From: Apoda limacodes
Lineage: Eukaryota > Arthropoda > Insecta > Lepidoptera > Limacodidae
NCBI GenBank assembly: GCA_946406115.1
Contig: OX291548.1
Span: 7,056,373 to 7,120,372, forward strand
Length of the DNA stretch: 64,000 nt
Reading direction: 5' to 3'
Part shown: in pieces, positions 1 to 11,415 of the stretch
Layout: each line of letters begins with the position of its first letter
How positions within the stretch are numbered: the stretch's first letter is position 1
Translations under genes and position numbers: made by a program
Notes under the pieces: generated by a model
Databases searched by the model: none
What the model was told of the DNA's origin: nothing
Seen by the model: the letters and a program-made list of their open reading frames with translations, nothing else

Positions 1-490
1 TGCAATTCAACAGAAACATTTCTATTTTAAAATCTAATTCCCATACATTGAAATTGTCAATAAAAATTCGTCGTTAGTGATACCACAGAATAAATAAAAT
101 AATTACAGTGTGATACAATTATTAAATGTTATTATTTATGTATTAGTATAGTATTTTTTTCATTATCTTTAGAATCACAAATTTTAATTCTTTTGACCGG
201 ATTTTAGGATAATTAAGTTTATTTCAATAGTATTTAAATATTTGATTGACAAATAGCTTTTTGCTCAATCTAAATTTATGTGTAACAGTAGAGACTTCCC
301 GCGTTCCTAACTAGCTCCCGTCTCACGCTGCACTTTCCGAGTCGCAATCTTCATTGTAGAATCTTCCCATATCATTGTTAATCGGTTTTAGGGTTCTGTA
401 CCACAAAAGGTAAAAGAATAAACGTAAAAAAAATTTTTTTACAAACAAGCTTTTATTAGACCAGTTTATTATTTAAGACCAGAGAACTTG

Positions 491-830
491 TCAAGACAAA
501 TCAAACGAGCCGAAACTCGATGGCATTGCGTTGTTTCATTACAGAGCTTCTATGGCCACCTTCCAGCTCCATCACCAGACCCTGGTTACTATTGAAAGAC
601 AAATTACTCGTCAAGACGATTCAAACGAGCCTAAACTCGATGAGGTTGTGTCGTTTCATTGCGAAGTTCCTATGGCCACCTTCCAGCTCCATCATCAGAT
701 CAGCACCACATCATCATTATATTGCATTGTCACGAGATTTACATATGTATGCAAAATTTCAGCTGAATCGGTAACCAGGAAGTTGATCAAATTTAATTTG
801 CAAGATTTGTAGACAAACATCGGATTATCT
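491..830 (+). repeat. Duplicated repeat, 120-bp period
   Basis: Two copies of a roughly 120-bp unit lie head to tail. The segment beginning TCAAGACAAATCAAACGAGC at 491 recurs at 611, and both copies contain TATGGCCACCTTCCAGCTCC. The second copy continues into a tail with CATATGTATGCAAAATTTCAGC. Overlapping reading frames run through it only because it lacks stops, so I do not call a gene. I recall similar dispersed repeats from lepidopteran genomes (memory, not searched). Confidence 0.6.
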
Positions 831-1689
831 ACATATTTTATTTACAAACTTGGGCCGCGGTGATTCATCGATGTTTATTGTCGCTGCCTCTGATAACGCA
901 CAACCAGTTATACAGTGGTCTACCGGCACTATGCTGAATACACTAGGTATTACCGTATGCCCTAGGACATAACGTATAAAAAATGACCATAAATAAATAA
1001 AATAACACCACAGTTCTAAGAATTGGAACAGTAGATGACATGTTGCGGTTAAATCAATAATATAACATCTAAAAAATAAAGGTATCTAACACAAAACGAA
1101 TAAATTCATTTTCTCAAATTCAAGCACGTCACGGTTACGCGTCAAATATTATTATGTAGCAGAATCTAAATGAGTCTGGATCAGTTTTTTTGTCATTAAT
1201 ATATGTATACATATATATAATACGCATATCAATCATATTTTTGCTTTACTAATAATTTTATATCATTGCGTACATGTAAAAGTATAAAGATATCTAACAC
1301 TTTACCTGTATCTGTTCAGACATACCCATTTCCTTACTGAAAAAAATACCTTTATCTTACATCTATCAATCCTTCTGACCCTGGGGCTTTAGTAGGACGC
1401 AATCTGATGGATGACTCAATTACATCTAAATGTCTTGGGACCCTTATAATTTGCGTCGTGAGATTTTATGTTGACACCTAATGTTTTTTAAATCACTGTC
1501 TGCGTTAGATGCGTATTGATCTTCATTGCCTTTTGACTCTGAGTTTATTATGAAAAGCTAATTCAAAATTCAAATATCTTATATAAAGTAAAATCAATCT
1601 ACTAGGCAAATCTACTTAACAATTACTCTCGATCTTCTGATCTACGTGGGTGACAGAGTAAAGAAAATACCAACGGTGTAAGATCTCCA
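831..1689. other. No gene seen
   Basis: AT-rich sequence with a short TA-rich patch near 1,199-1,225. No coding motif, RNA gene or clear repeat was recognised. Confidence 0.5.
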
Positions 1690-2556
1690 GGATCAGCAGT
1701 CACTACGGGAGTCCCTCAGGGCTCAATTATTGTTCCCTTACCGATTTTTTTGCCGTTTTATAGATAAATGTACGGAACCCTTCGTGAGCGAGTCCGACTC
1801 GCACTTGGTGTATGTTATGATGAATTATATAATGCCCTTTATGAGATTGTGAATTGGTTTAACGGTAATCATTTATTACTCAACGAGAAAAAACCAAATG
1901 TATAAAATTTACATTACCAAATGTTAGTCACATCCAGACCTGTATTAATATTAATGGGAAGCCATTAGAACTCGTTGATTCAACAGTCTTCCTTGGCATA
2001 ACGCTGGACGCCAAACTTCATGGGGTCCTTATACTCATAAGTAATTCCTAGCCGAAAAACTTAGCTCTGCTGTGTATGTAATCAAGAAAATTAGACAATT
2101 GAATGACTTTGACTGACTATTTTTACTGTTTAATGAATTGTGGTATTTTAGTGTGGGGTAGCGCTGCTGATGTTAATACAATATTTGAGTTACAAAAAAG
2201 GGTAATTCGTGCTATTTACAAATAAGGATCTAGGATATCTCTGATGGAGAGGCTTAAGAAAGTAAATATTTTAACTCTAACGTCACAGTATGATAATATT
2301 TTATATGTTCATGAAAACATTGATTGTTTCAGCAAAAAAAGTGACGTTCACGAAGTAAAAATAGGCTGTTCGTGCACGATACTCGCCTACACAAAATTAG
2401 TAACTCTTTTATGGGGCAATGTATACACTTTTAAAACAAAGTTCCTAATAATATTCAAAATATATCAGTAAGTAAATTTAAACCTACCAAAAATGTTGTA
2501 AAAAGGTCTACTGGAAAATTTCAAACTATATAAATGATACACATCCATGGGACTGA
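1690..2556 (+). pseudogene. LINE reverse transcriptase, C-terminal remnant
   Basis: This is a decayed non-LTR retrotransposon on the plus strand. Near 1,700-1,745 the translation gives an RT palm motif of the form TTGVPQGSI. Further on come HLLLNEKKT (about 1,870), a VFLGITLD-like segment (about 1,990), a VWGSAADV..FELQKRVIRAIYK segment (about 2,155-2,220), then MERLKKVNILTLTSQYDNIL (from 2,244) and a terminal SNYINDTHPWD-like end with a stop at 2,554-2,556. These are hallmarks of CR1/Jockey-group RT C-terminal regions. The reading frame changes several times. Foreign sequence at about 1,751-1,803, containing GAGTCCGACTCGCACTTGG, interrupts the palm domain and leaves no Y/FADD box. The copy is dead. 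Confidence 0.7.
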
Positions 2557-4879
2557 AGATGCTAAATTACAGGTGGCATAGGTAAACCAAATACAAATAA
2601 CATAAAATGTTTAAAAGTATTTATATTTTGTTGTTATTATTATAAATTAAGAGTTCTGTAGGGTTCTTTCAGACTCGCACATAGACAGTTTTTTTTCTTT
2701 TATTTGAATCATTGTTGATTTTATTAGTATTTTTTTTCATGATGTATGCTAGGTACGTTAACGCGTACTTTTGTTTAAATAGTCCAGTATTGGAAGAAAT
2801 TTGGGTTTTAACATTGTAAAAGTTTTCTAATTTTTGATATGTTTTCTAATATTTTAAAAAGTTGCTTTAGGTAGAATTTAGGTATATATATTTATTTAAC
2901 AAATAACTCAATGATCATAGAATAAGAGTAGAAAAAGCATGCGGCCACTCGTATAAAATGTTAATATCTTAATACTATTGCGTCTTTAGAAACAGTAACT
3001 ACATGCTACATACCTAAACGGGAAACATCATAGATGTTGGTAAAATAGTCTTTAAAGCTTATACTCAATTTGCTTGTTAAATTTTAGAAAACTTTATTTA
3101 ATGCTTTTATAATTAGTAAGACCCAAGAATTTTATTGCTTGTTGAAAGGTATTAGATTACAGACAATATTGAATTACAGTCCGTAAAGTTGATATTACTT
3201 CATGATAACAATGTTATTGATAACGACACAAAAGATTAGCACAAAAACACTATTTATGAGTCTAGGAGATGGCGTAGTAGGTAGCCAACTACAGACCGAC
3301 CGCTAGCTGTAGGCGCATGTTGGCGGTCGTGTACAAATCCAATGCCGTGAATCAAAACTTCTATTCGTGTTTCTTCTAAACAATACATACCTACATATCA
3401 CATAAAAATATACTTTTATTATAAAAACTCAAACTAAATAAGTACCTAGGTAGGTTGTCAACAAAAACATAAATGTGAAAAGGCAGCCAAATTCGACACG
3501 AACGACGAACAGTGGTCTAAAAATCAAGGTCCATACTCATAGAAACCGAATGTTAGATAAGTTGAAAAAAAATAATGGAATAATGGTTGAAAAACTTTGT
3601 ATCATATTTGAGTATGAATTGGATATGTAGACACACGTGAAAGGAAAAAAAATGTTTCTTTTTGTATGGGGGAAAACACAAAAAGTAGATAACATAAAAT
3701 AACAACTTTTAATAATTAAACAACAACGGTCAACATCGATCAATTGTCTAATTTCCTAATGGCATACACAGCAGAGCTAAGTTTTTCTGGCTAGGTTATA
3801 AATATGAGGACCCAATTGCAGTTTGGAATCCAGCGTTATTCCAAGAAAGACTGTTGAATCAATGAGTTCCAATTGCTCTTCAATTAATTAACGTTTTATA
3901 GTGATCATAGTGCTATCTATTAATTATTGCTCAAGGTAATATAATGCTGCCGATTTTAAGTCTAGATTTAACTTTTTTTTTCTTGACACAAGTAAGCCAC
4001 TTCCTGTAGGTGTTCCTATAGTTAAAATAAGTCGAATAAAATCGGTAGCCCACGGGAATTTATATTTTATCGAATCAGTATTAAAAGAGCTTTACTTGCA
4101 TATTTTTTATATGTATAAAACAAGCAGTTTATTATTAATCGTAACTTAAAGCAAAAGAATATGGTTGAAAAAATTGTAAATTGTGTAATTTCTAAGAAAC
4201 TGCTTACAAACATATATTGTTTTATACCAAAAATGAATTCTACGTTATTGATTTACCCGTAAAATAATACCAAACTTGACCTACTAGCTAAACTATCTTT
4301 ACAAGTTATAATTTTAAGAATGAAGCTGGGCGGAGCGCTTCTTTGAAACCCTCCCTCCGGTGCTAGCGCGGAAGGGGGTCTAGTGGTCTACCAATCTTAA
4401 TCGACTTATTTTAATAATAGGAACACCTACTGGAAGTAACCTGGAAGAACCTATACTACCCAAATAATGTATACGGCTATAAAAGGCTAATTAGGTAATT
4501 TACCAATTGCCTAGAAACAATTGTACATTTAAATGTGTTTTTACATACTGTATTGTAACATTAAATTTAGCGAGTGCTAATTTAATCACAAGATTTAAAA
4601 TAAAAGCGTTTGTGTAGGTACAAACGTACAATACTGAGTTTTTGTATGTAAATTCTATTTTAAATAAACTTTTTATCTTATTGAAGCAGTTAATCAAAGA
4701 AATCGAAAAAATCGTGTTGCTATATTATGGTGTGTAAATTGTTTATAGACAATTTTATTTTGCGTTGGGTCAAAGCTTTTTGTTAGCTGTTTCCATGAGT
4801 TGTAACGGTATGTCAACAGAGCATAGGATCTCATTTGTAATTGCGGTACTAATTTTCAGGTATGTTGATAATCGTACAT
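2557..4879. other. No gene seen
   Basis: About 2.3 kb of AT-rich sequence. Short GC-richer islands lie at about 3,265-3,340 and 4,325-4,385, with no motif I can assign. No open frame here looks coding. Confidence 0.45.
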
Positions 4880-4889
4880 CATTGTTTTC

Positions 4890-5085
4890 CACACACGATA
4901 ACGGTCGGGATATTTCAATAATTGTATTTATTTTATAACAAAATGTAGGTATCCAACACAATATAAGTCTGGATATTGAAGTGTTTGTATCTATTTTATG
5001 ACAAAATTTAGGTATCCAACGATATACGTCGAGATATTGCAATGATCGGATTTATTTAAAAAAATGTAGGTTTACACACACGATA
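4890..5085. repeat. Minisatellite, about 62-bp unit, three copies
   Basis: Three diverged tandem units of about 60-63 bp can be read. Each has a GATATTnCAATnAT-like part, a TTTATTTTATnACAAAAT-like part and an AAAnTnTAGGTATCC-like end. Starts fall near 4,893, 4,955 and 5,017, and a fourth partial unit follows. The minus strand translates with a matching 20-residue periodicity (PKFCHKIDTN, PTFCYKINTI), which is a by-product of the repeat and not evidence of a gene. Confidence 0.6.
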
Positions 5086-5138
5086 TCGGTACAACGATAC
5101 ATATTCCAAAGCGCGGTATACGCTGAAATAATTTAATT

Positions 5139-6317
5139 CTATTCTATCGAAGTTGCCATCTTACGGAGTGCCCGAGGGTTTGTGCAAATGGGTGGCTAGC
5201 TTTTTGTCCGGCAGACGCATACGAACCGTAGTTGACGGTAGTTGCTCTGATAGCATGGACATTAATGCTGGTGTCCCGCAAGGCTCTGTGCTGTCTCCTA
5301 CGCTGTTTCTACTGCATATCAATGACATGTTGGACATCAACAACATACATTGCTATGCAGATGACAGTACTGGAGACGCTTTTTACACGGGTCGTGCAAA
5401 CATCCCTCGTTCCGTTGTGGAGGAAAACCGCGGAGAACTTGTGTCTCAAATCGAGACCACACTGTCCCAGGTCTCTGATTGGGGACGGGTAAACTTGGTC
5501 CGATTCAACCCTACAAAGTCACAAGTGTGCGCGTTCACCGCTAAGAAACTCCATTCACTGTAGTCCCACAATTCCAGAACACTCCCCTCTCCATCTCCAA
5601 GAGCATTGGGATCCTTGGTGTCGACATCTCCAGCGATGTTCAGTTCCGAGATCATTTACAAGATAAGGTGAAGCTGGCGTCCAAAAAACTTGGTGTACTC
5701 AACAGAGCGAAGCAGTACTTCACGTCGGGGCAAAGGTTGTTACTTTACAAGTCGCAGGTTCGGCCCCATATGGAGTACTGCTGCCATCTCTGGGCAGGTG
5801 CACCCGGATACCAGCTTGGCCCTTTTGACTCGGTTCAACGACGGGCTGTGAGAATTGTCGACGATTCCAAACTCACTTGCGGTATCGAGCCCTTAAGTCT
5901 GAGGAGAGACTTTGCCTCACTGTGTGTGTTCTACCGCTTGTACAATGGGTTGTGTTCTGAGGAATTGTTCGAAATGATGCCCACGGCTACTTTCTACCAT
6001 CGCACCGCTCGCCATCGGCAGGGAAATCATTCTCACACTTTAGAACCTAAATGGTCGCGTACAGTGCGGTTTCAGAGAAACTTCCTGCCGCGAACGCTTA
6101 AGTTGTGGAATGAGCTCCCTGCCAAGGTTTTCTGCAAGGACTACAGTATGGAGTTCTTTAAGAAAGAAGTTATTAGGTTTCTGAAGGGTCGGCAACGCGC
6201 AAGTGATACCCCTGGTGTTGCAAGCGTCCATAGGCTACGGTGACCGCTTACCATCAGGCGGGCCGTAAGCTTGTTTGCCACCTTAGTGGTATAAAAAAAA
6301 AAAAAAAAAAAAAAAAA
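5139..6317 (+). mobile_element. LINE-A copy 1, 5'-truncated with poly(A) tail
   Basis: This is a 5'-truncated non-LTR retrotransposon of the family that recurs through the window (called LINE-A here). It starts inside the RT palm domain and ends with a short 3' UTR containing TTGTTTGCCACCTTAGTGGT, then a run of 25 A (6,293-6,317). The 3' end agrees with copies at 33.7 kb (+), 26.1 kb (-) and 54.8 kb (-). I could not find a convincing target-site duplication. GC content is clearly above the flanks, as expected for a transposon body in AT-rich host DNA. Confidence 0.9.
5144..6243 (+). pseudogene. LINE-A reverse transcriptase, C-terminal half
   Basis: Jockey-group RT. The first block (to 5,563) carries DINAGVPQGSVLSPTLFLL and the catalytic box CYADDSTGDA, so motif C is intact. 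It ends in a stop created by loss of one A in the run near 5,546-5,552. The protein then continues in the next frame as KLASKKLGVLNRAKQYF..., VRPHMEYCCHLWAGAP, and a C-terminus ending ASVHRLR at 6,243. Motif A and everything upstream, including the endonuclease, are missing through 5' truncation. The same region in the 52.8-kb copy has the extra A, which supports the frameshift call. Non-functional alone. Confidence 0.88.
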
Positions 6318-7549
6318 TATTTAGATGTGTATACATGTCGCATATTAATCAAAAAATTATACTTTTTTTTCTTGCTACATTAAAATAATGTGTTGTTACA
6401 TTTGCTCAAACAATATTTCATGTCAAATAAAAAAGAAAATGAAGACCGTAAATGAAATCTAATTGATCATTTGATTGAGTTATATGGTCTTTTACTATTT
6501 TTTCTAAATAATCACTTTGAAAATTCTAGACAATTGGCTAAATTATGATCTGAATGCGCAGTAGAACAACGTGGATGACAAAATTCACTGTCACTGTTTC
6601 TAATCCATAACGCCTTTCCTTTTATGACTATCAAAGACTTATTTTTAAATTGTGTTTGAAAACGACAAATTGACGAATGCGTTGGACAGCACAAAACACG
6701 TAACGGCAGTCAAAAGCGGGCAAAATGAAGGGCACCCCTTATCTGTATATCTGTAGGTAGTGCAAACGACCTACTATGTATATTTTAAATTTAATAAGCA
6801 TTCTCATAGCTTTAAAGGTATAATTAGGACAGCATTAACTCACTTACTGCTGCATGTAAACTCTAATCATCTTCGGGAGAGATTCGAAGCATAATTAGAA
6901 ATGAAATAAAACAAAATTTGAAAATTAAATTAGTTTAGTTATTCAAAAAAACAAAAAAACCTGACTAGTAAAAACCGAAAAGTAAAGATCAAGTCCTGAG
7001 ATTTAGAATTTTGTTTACCTATTTTATTATATTGTACCTACTACCTAAAAGCCTAGCGCGGTGTGATGTTTCATAGTTGCCCGTCACATTTTATAAGTTG
7101 GTGGACTGTTGTTAACTTGCAAAGCCTACTTAGCTGTAATATTTTTCATACTATTGCCGAGATTTTTTTACATATCTATAAACAACTATTTAGGTGGCAA
7201 TAGGTGGCACTTGATTTCAACAAACATTTTTACTTTAAAGCTTAACATTCTGTTAACGGAATCCTGAATTGAAATATGGTTTTCGCACACCCGTGTTTTT
7301 AATATTTGTGGGCGACATATTCAACAACTCCCTCAATCATTCCCACTTTACTAAAAACTGCGTTGCTTTTTAAGTTTTTCTACAGCCATGTGTACAGACA
7401 AGTAATGATCTTGATAATATAATAACATACCAAGGAAAGTAGATAGAATTGACTTCTATGAAGGATTTGATTGAGTGCATTCCTGTCAGTATGATAACTT
7501 GTTCCTAGGGTGATCGGAAATTTTTCAAGGTTTTTTTTTGTCGCAATTT
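6318..7549. other. No gene seen
   Basis: AT-rich sequence. The minus-strand frame at 6,512-6,694 is cysteine- and serine-rich but matches no domain I recognise, so I treat it as chance. Confidence 0.45.
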
Positions 7550-7790
7550 CTGAGTTTGCGAGCGAAATGAATGGAGTCTTGCACCGTGCACATCGTGTCA
7601 CACTCACACGCCAAGTTTGGGTTGCCCCTCGTCGAAGAGATGACCCCAAGAGCGACAACCCAAGCCGAGGATCCCCCCGCGGGGAGTCCTTGAGCGTTGG
7701 GCGCTACATAAGCTAAGACTCCTTTAGAGTCTCGCCCCAAAAGCCCGGCGGAGCAGTAATGGCTGCATCAGCCAACTGCAATCATACAGA
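7550..7790. other. GC-rich island, unidentified element
   Basis: A block of about 240 bp is much richer in G+C than its surroundings. It holds motifs such as CCGAGGATCCCCCCGCGGGG and AAAGCCCGGCGGAGCAGTAA. It looks like a piece of a mobile element's 5' region, but I cannot name it. Frames open on both strands are a composition effect. Confidence 0.4.
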
Positions 7791-8423
7791 AAAAAAATCA
7801 CACCGCAGTACCGCAATAAGTGTAAATAAACTTTAACTGAATCACAGTTAAGATAGTAAATATTACTTCCATTACGTGTAGTTGCACGAGATTTTCTTGT
7901 TTATTCAACCTTAAATACGATACCTTCATCACCACTTGCTCTAAAAAGAATATAAGTCCTACTGCAACGGAGACTTGCAACGTGTTAGCGGCTTTTGTTA
8001 TCCGAATGATGGATTACATAAATAAAAATTTATTAAAAAATGTACCGCCGATTTCCAGTTAATCGCTGAATTAATGTACCTTTTGTGAGCTCAATGTTCG
8101 ACGCCATGTTGAATGCCGGATGCGATTAATCATATTCGCTGGTTGTTTAACATTCACGCTTTATTTATTTTTGAACGACTTTTTTAAAAACAGCTCCAGT
8201 GGTGCGCATTTATTTTGTTCAAAAAGGTTTTTTCTACATGGTTTTCTGAAGATGGTAACATACTAGGGAGTCAAGAGCTTTGGAAGTTTCCGAGGAGGTT
8301 CCAGATATGTGAAGGTTCAAGGTTCCAAATAAATATGATGGGAAGGGGTAGGTATGCGTGATGAACTTGTTTTGTGCATTCTTTCGAGCTTGGTTCTGCA
8401 TAGTCGAGTTAAATGGAGTCGGT

Positions 8424-8560
8424 ACAAATGTATACACAGGAATAGCTCACGTATGAGAGGCGTAGGTTCGATTCTCGCAAAGGACAAACATTTATATTGT
8501 TGTGTATATTTATAACATGTGTATTAGTGTTGGACACATTCTCGCAGGTATAACGCAAAA
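8424..8560 (+). repeat. tRNA-derived SINE fragment
   Basis: GTAGGTTCGATTCTCGC at about 8,463-8,479 is a good pol III B box (GGTTCGANTCC), preceded by a weak A-box-like segment. An AT-rich tail follows. The cloverleaf cannot be completed, so this is a SINE head and not a tRNA gene. Confidence 0.5.
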
Positions 8561-9080
8561 TCCATGCACAGAAATACCACTGAAGACCTTAACGGCTGCG
8601 AAGGCGGAAATGGAATTCACTGGAAAGGCGGCGCAGGCGCAAGGGGCATGCCCAACAGTGAGCTAACCTCACATATTGGGATGGAAGGATCGTATTATTA
8701 CCAATTATGTACTAGGCACGGTAATGCAATTGTGGTGTGTGTGGTGGCGCTAGAGATCCTAGAGGTCTTACGGCAGCGCTCACAGTCAGAAAGTTGATGA
8801 GTGTCTTTGCGTCAGGTGGCAGCCGGCCATAAAACTTCATAGCCACTCAAATTTTCTGGTCCAAAAATGAAAGCACAAAATAAAAGAATAAGCATTGATA
8901 CTAGGGCGTACCGTTTAAAAAAATGGTCGAGGCAACATAAATTGTAGGGCATAAACGAGCGTACCTCGTAAGCGACGGTCAGAGCAACACAAGCTAATCA
9001 TTGCGATTAGCAAGCAGAAACTTCCATGGCGGGCAAAAGTACTTAATAAAGCACCACGCCAAGATAAAATGGCGCAACAG
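8561..9080. other. No gene recognised
   Basis: An open frame at 8,564-8,797 (77 codons, glycine-rich start) matches nothing I know. The downstream sequence runs into the RTE-like remnant, so this may be more of a degraded LINE. No call is made. Confidence 0.3.
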
Positions 9081-9087
9081 CTTTTTA

Positions 9088-9248
9088 ATACCATTCTACA
9101 TGGGAAAAGGAGACGTCAGAGAATGCAGTAATTATAGGGCTATCAAAAATATGTCACACACACATAAAATTTAAGCGCAACTACTAAATAATAGCCTAAA
9201 GCACTTTATAACACTATCACAAAATCAATGTGGTTTCATAGTGTAACG
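9088..9248 (+). pseudogene. RTE-like LINE RT fragment, N-terminal palm
   Basis: Translation from 9,088 reads FYMGKGDVRECSNYRAIKNM, close to the K-G-(D/N)-x-x-x-C-x-N-Y-R-G-I motif of RTE/Proto2-type reverse transcriptases. It runs to a stop at 9,172-9,174. A further stretch near 9,215-9,240 reads like the following Q-x-G-F motif. The next RT motif appears about 2 kb away at 11.28 kb on the same strand. Confidence 0.6.
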
Positions 9249-9378
9249 CCCCCCCCCCCATTTAATATCGAAAATATAAATATAAGATGATAATAAAACT
9301 GTTCTATGCAAACCTCTAAGCCCAGTTTACTAACTGAAAGAGCTCTTAAATTTTATGTGTGTGTGACATATTTTTGAT
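9142..9378. repeat. Perfect 34-bp inverted repeat
   Basis: 9,142-9,175 and 9,345-9,378 are exact reverse complements over 34 bp, separated by 169 bp. The arms include a (CA)n core but also unique sequence (ATAAAATTTAAG and ATCAAAAATATGT), so simple repeats do not explain the match. The left arm lies in the RTE-like coding remnant. A C-run of about 12 lies between the arms near 9,247-9,259. Confidence 0.85.
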
Positions 9379-10719
9379 TTCAGTCTGTACAAAAACACCT
9401 TAATAAAGCAAATACGCGAATATCAGAACTAAAAGACATAGTTATATGATTTTTCTGTCATCCCTACGCAAAGGAACTCTAATTTTCGCTACTTCCACAT
9501 TTGAAAGTAAAATCCATACGAATGCTGAATCCATTCGCTTTGTAGAGTGGGAACTAAGTAGCTATGTGTTCATGACTTGCGACCTGAAAGTAGGTTTAAG
9601 TTAAGGGGACCTCCTTACGATGATCATCACTCACCTACACTAGCTAACCAGCCAAAATAGTAAAACCCTACTAACGCCGCTAATGATGGACATGGATTAC
9701 ACATAGTAATTACTGTATCTCTTGGCAGACCTAGTTCTTTAGTGGGCTATATAATTATTATGGCTGGTTGTGGTGGCTATACGTAGCTAAAAATGTCCTC
9801 GAACAAAGTCTATTAATATATTCCTTCCTATTGAGGTAATTGAGATTTCTTTCTACCATAAATTTCTATCTGACAGAAAAGGCGAACCCGTCATTACGAT
9901 GCTTTCAATATTAATTTAGATATTTTTAATTGAAATAAACCCTCACATGTCCCCAGAAATAAATTATCTAAAGCGACGTGGTGTTTGACCCGCCTGCAAC
10001 TTTCAGAGAACCCCACTTAGGAAAACACAACCTAAAAGATTTCACAACGAACATACAATGTAATAATTTCTAACATAAAAGTATTTACTATACAGTAATG
10101 GTGGCACGATCTAGCTGTAGTTTAACCCCACGTGGTTCCTAGCTTCTACTGACCCCCAAGCGTAGACTATGGTTTCCTCCTTCTCGGGCAGCGTTTCGAC
10201 AATTTAAACGACGGCAATTGAATGTTATGTATGTATGGGACCACGCACTTTTATCACCACTAACCCCTTTCTAGCAAGCTTGTCACCCCAAATTTCAAAA
10301 TCCCCCATCCTGTTTTTTATTCCGGACGGATGTCCGGCCTTAATTTATTTTAACAAAGAAAAAAGAATATCTTTATTAAAGAGTCCTAGATTAATATGAA
10401 CGGTCTAGATAAACGGCCTTATTACCCTAAATTAATAGAATCCTAATAGAATATTAATATTATGTTCTAAATGTTCGTAAAGTTCTAACAAATCCCGTAA
10501 AACAAATTTGAAATTATCAAATAAACCAACAAGTCATACCATTATACGGAATACGTGAAAACCAAGACAACTACCTTTTATCATTGTTAGAATTTTTATT
10601 GTACGAGACTACCCTAATGGTTGTTAAACGACTGGCTCAGATAAGTCTCGCGGGCGTGTGAATATTATAAAAGTTCTAAGTAACTTAAACTTTCGCGGTT
10701 TTATTTATCATTATAAAAC
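9379..10719. other. No gene seen
   Basis: Unassigned AT-rich DNA. The only small structure noted is a palindromic hairpin CCGGACGGATGTCCGG near 10,322-10,337. Confidence 0.45.
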
Positions 10720-10860
10720 TCCCAATCAGCTCTCGTCTTAAAACTACCACCAATCACAGTACGTTCACACAAACCACGCTTGTTTTAAAACATTCTCCAA
10801 TCAACTTTAGTTCCAAACAAACACCCAATCATAGTTAGCTTTAAAACATTCATTCTTGCG
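10720..10860. repeat. Degenerate tandem repeat with four CCAATCA motifs
   Basis: CCAATCA occurs at about 10,724, 10,751, 10,797 and 10,826. Most copies are preceded by a TTnnAAAAC-like stretch, suggesting a decayed tandem unit of 28-46 bp. It could be read as a CCAAT-box cluster, but no transcription unit is seen next to it. Confidence 0.35.
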
Positions 10861-11254
10861 CCACAACTTTATTTTTTCTAGAGTCCGAATACATAAATTG
10901 GATGTTAGATTACTCCCTACATTTAACAATTAATTCCTTGTTGATGTCTATAATTCGTAAGTTCATAACTTAATATTTTACATTTTAGTCATTTGTATAT
11001 TTTGTTAGCTTTAAACCTTTCATAAAATAAATCATAACTTCTCATCTAATGTATAAAATTACTGAACTTGTTTATTTGGACGCGCCATTCTAATTTAAAG
11101 ATGCAGTTCATTGAGAATTGTTTACTAATGAAAATCTTTGCGATAAAAACTTGAATAAAAACATTGTATTACGAAAATTTTAAGGCATAAATAAAGTATC
11201 GTCACAATAGCTGGCGAGAGCTCCTTGAACGCTATTCATGCAGTTTGAATAATA

Positions 11255-11415
11255 GTAGAAACGGTCAAAAGCAACAAAACAAACCGTCATTATGGTTTTT
11301 ATAGACTTGGAAAAGGCATTCGATCATATTCCTCGTGACCCAACCTGAGAAGCAATCAGACAGCAACTAGTACCAAAGCATTACATCAGCCTTATACAAG
11401 ACAAGTATACAAGGC
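11255..11415 (+). pseudogene. RTE-like LINE RT fragment, motif A
   Basis: The translation contains VIMVFIDLEKAFDHIPRD, the motif A of RTE/Proto2-type reverse transcriptases with its catalytic aspartate intact. A stop follows, then EAIRQQLVPKHYISLIQDKY. Upstream stops (TAA TAG TAG near 11,250) show decay. It lies on the same strand as the fragment at 9,088-9,248, and the two could be halves of one copy. Confidence 0.65.

Noticed and set aside
7380..7740. Overlapping frames on both strands near the GC island
   Set aside because: They arise from base composition. Neither strand shows a conserved motif.
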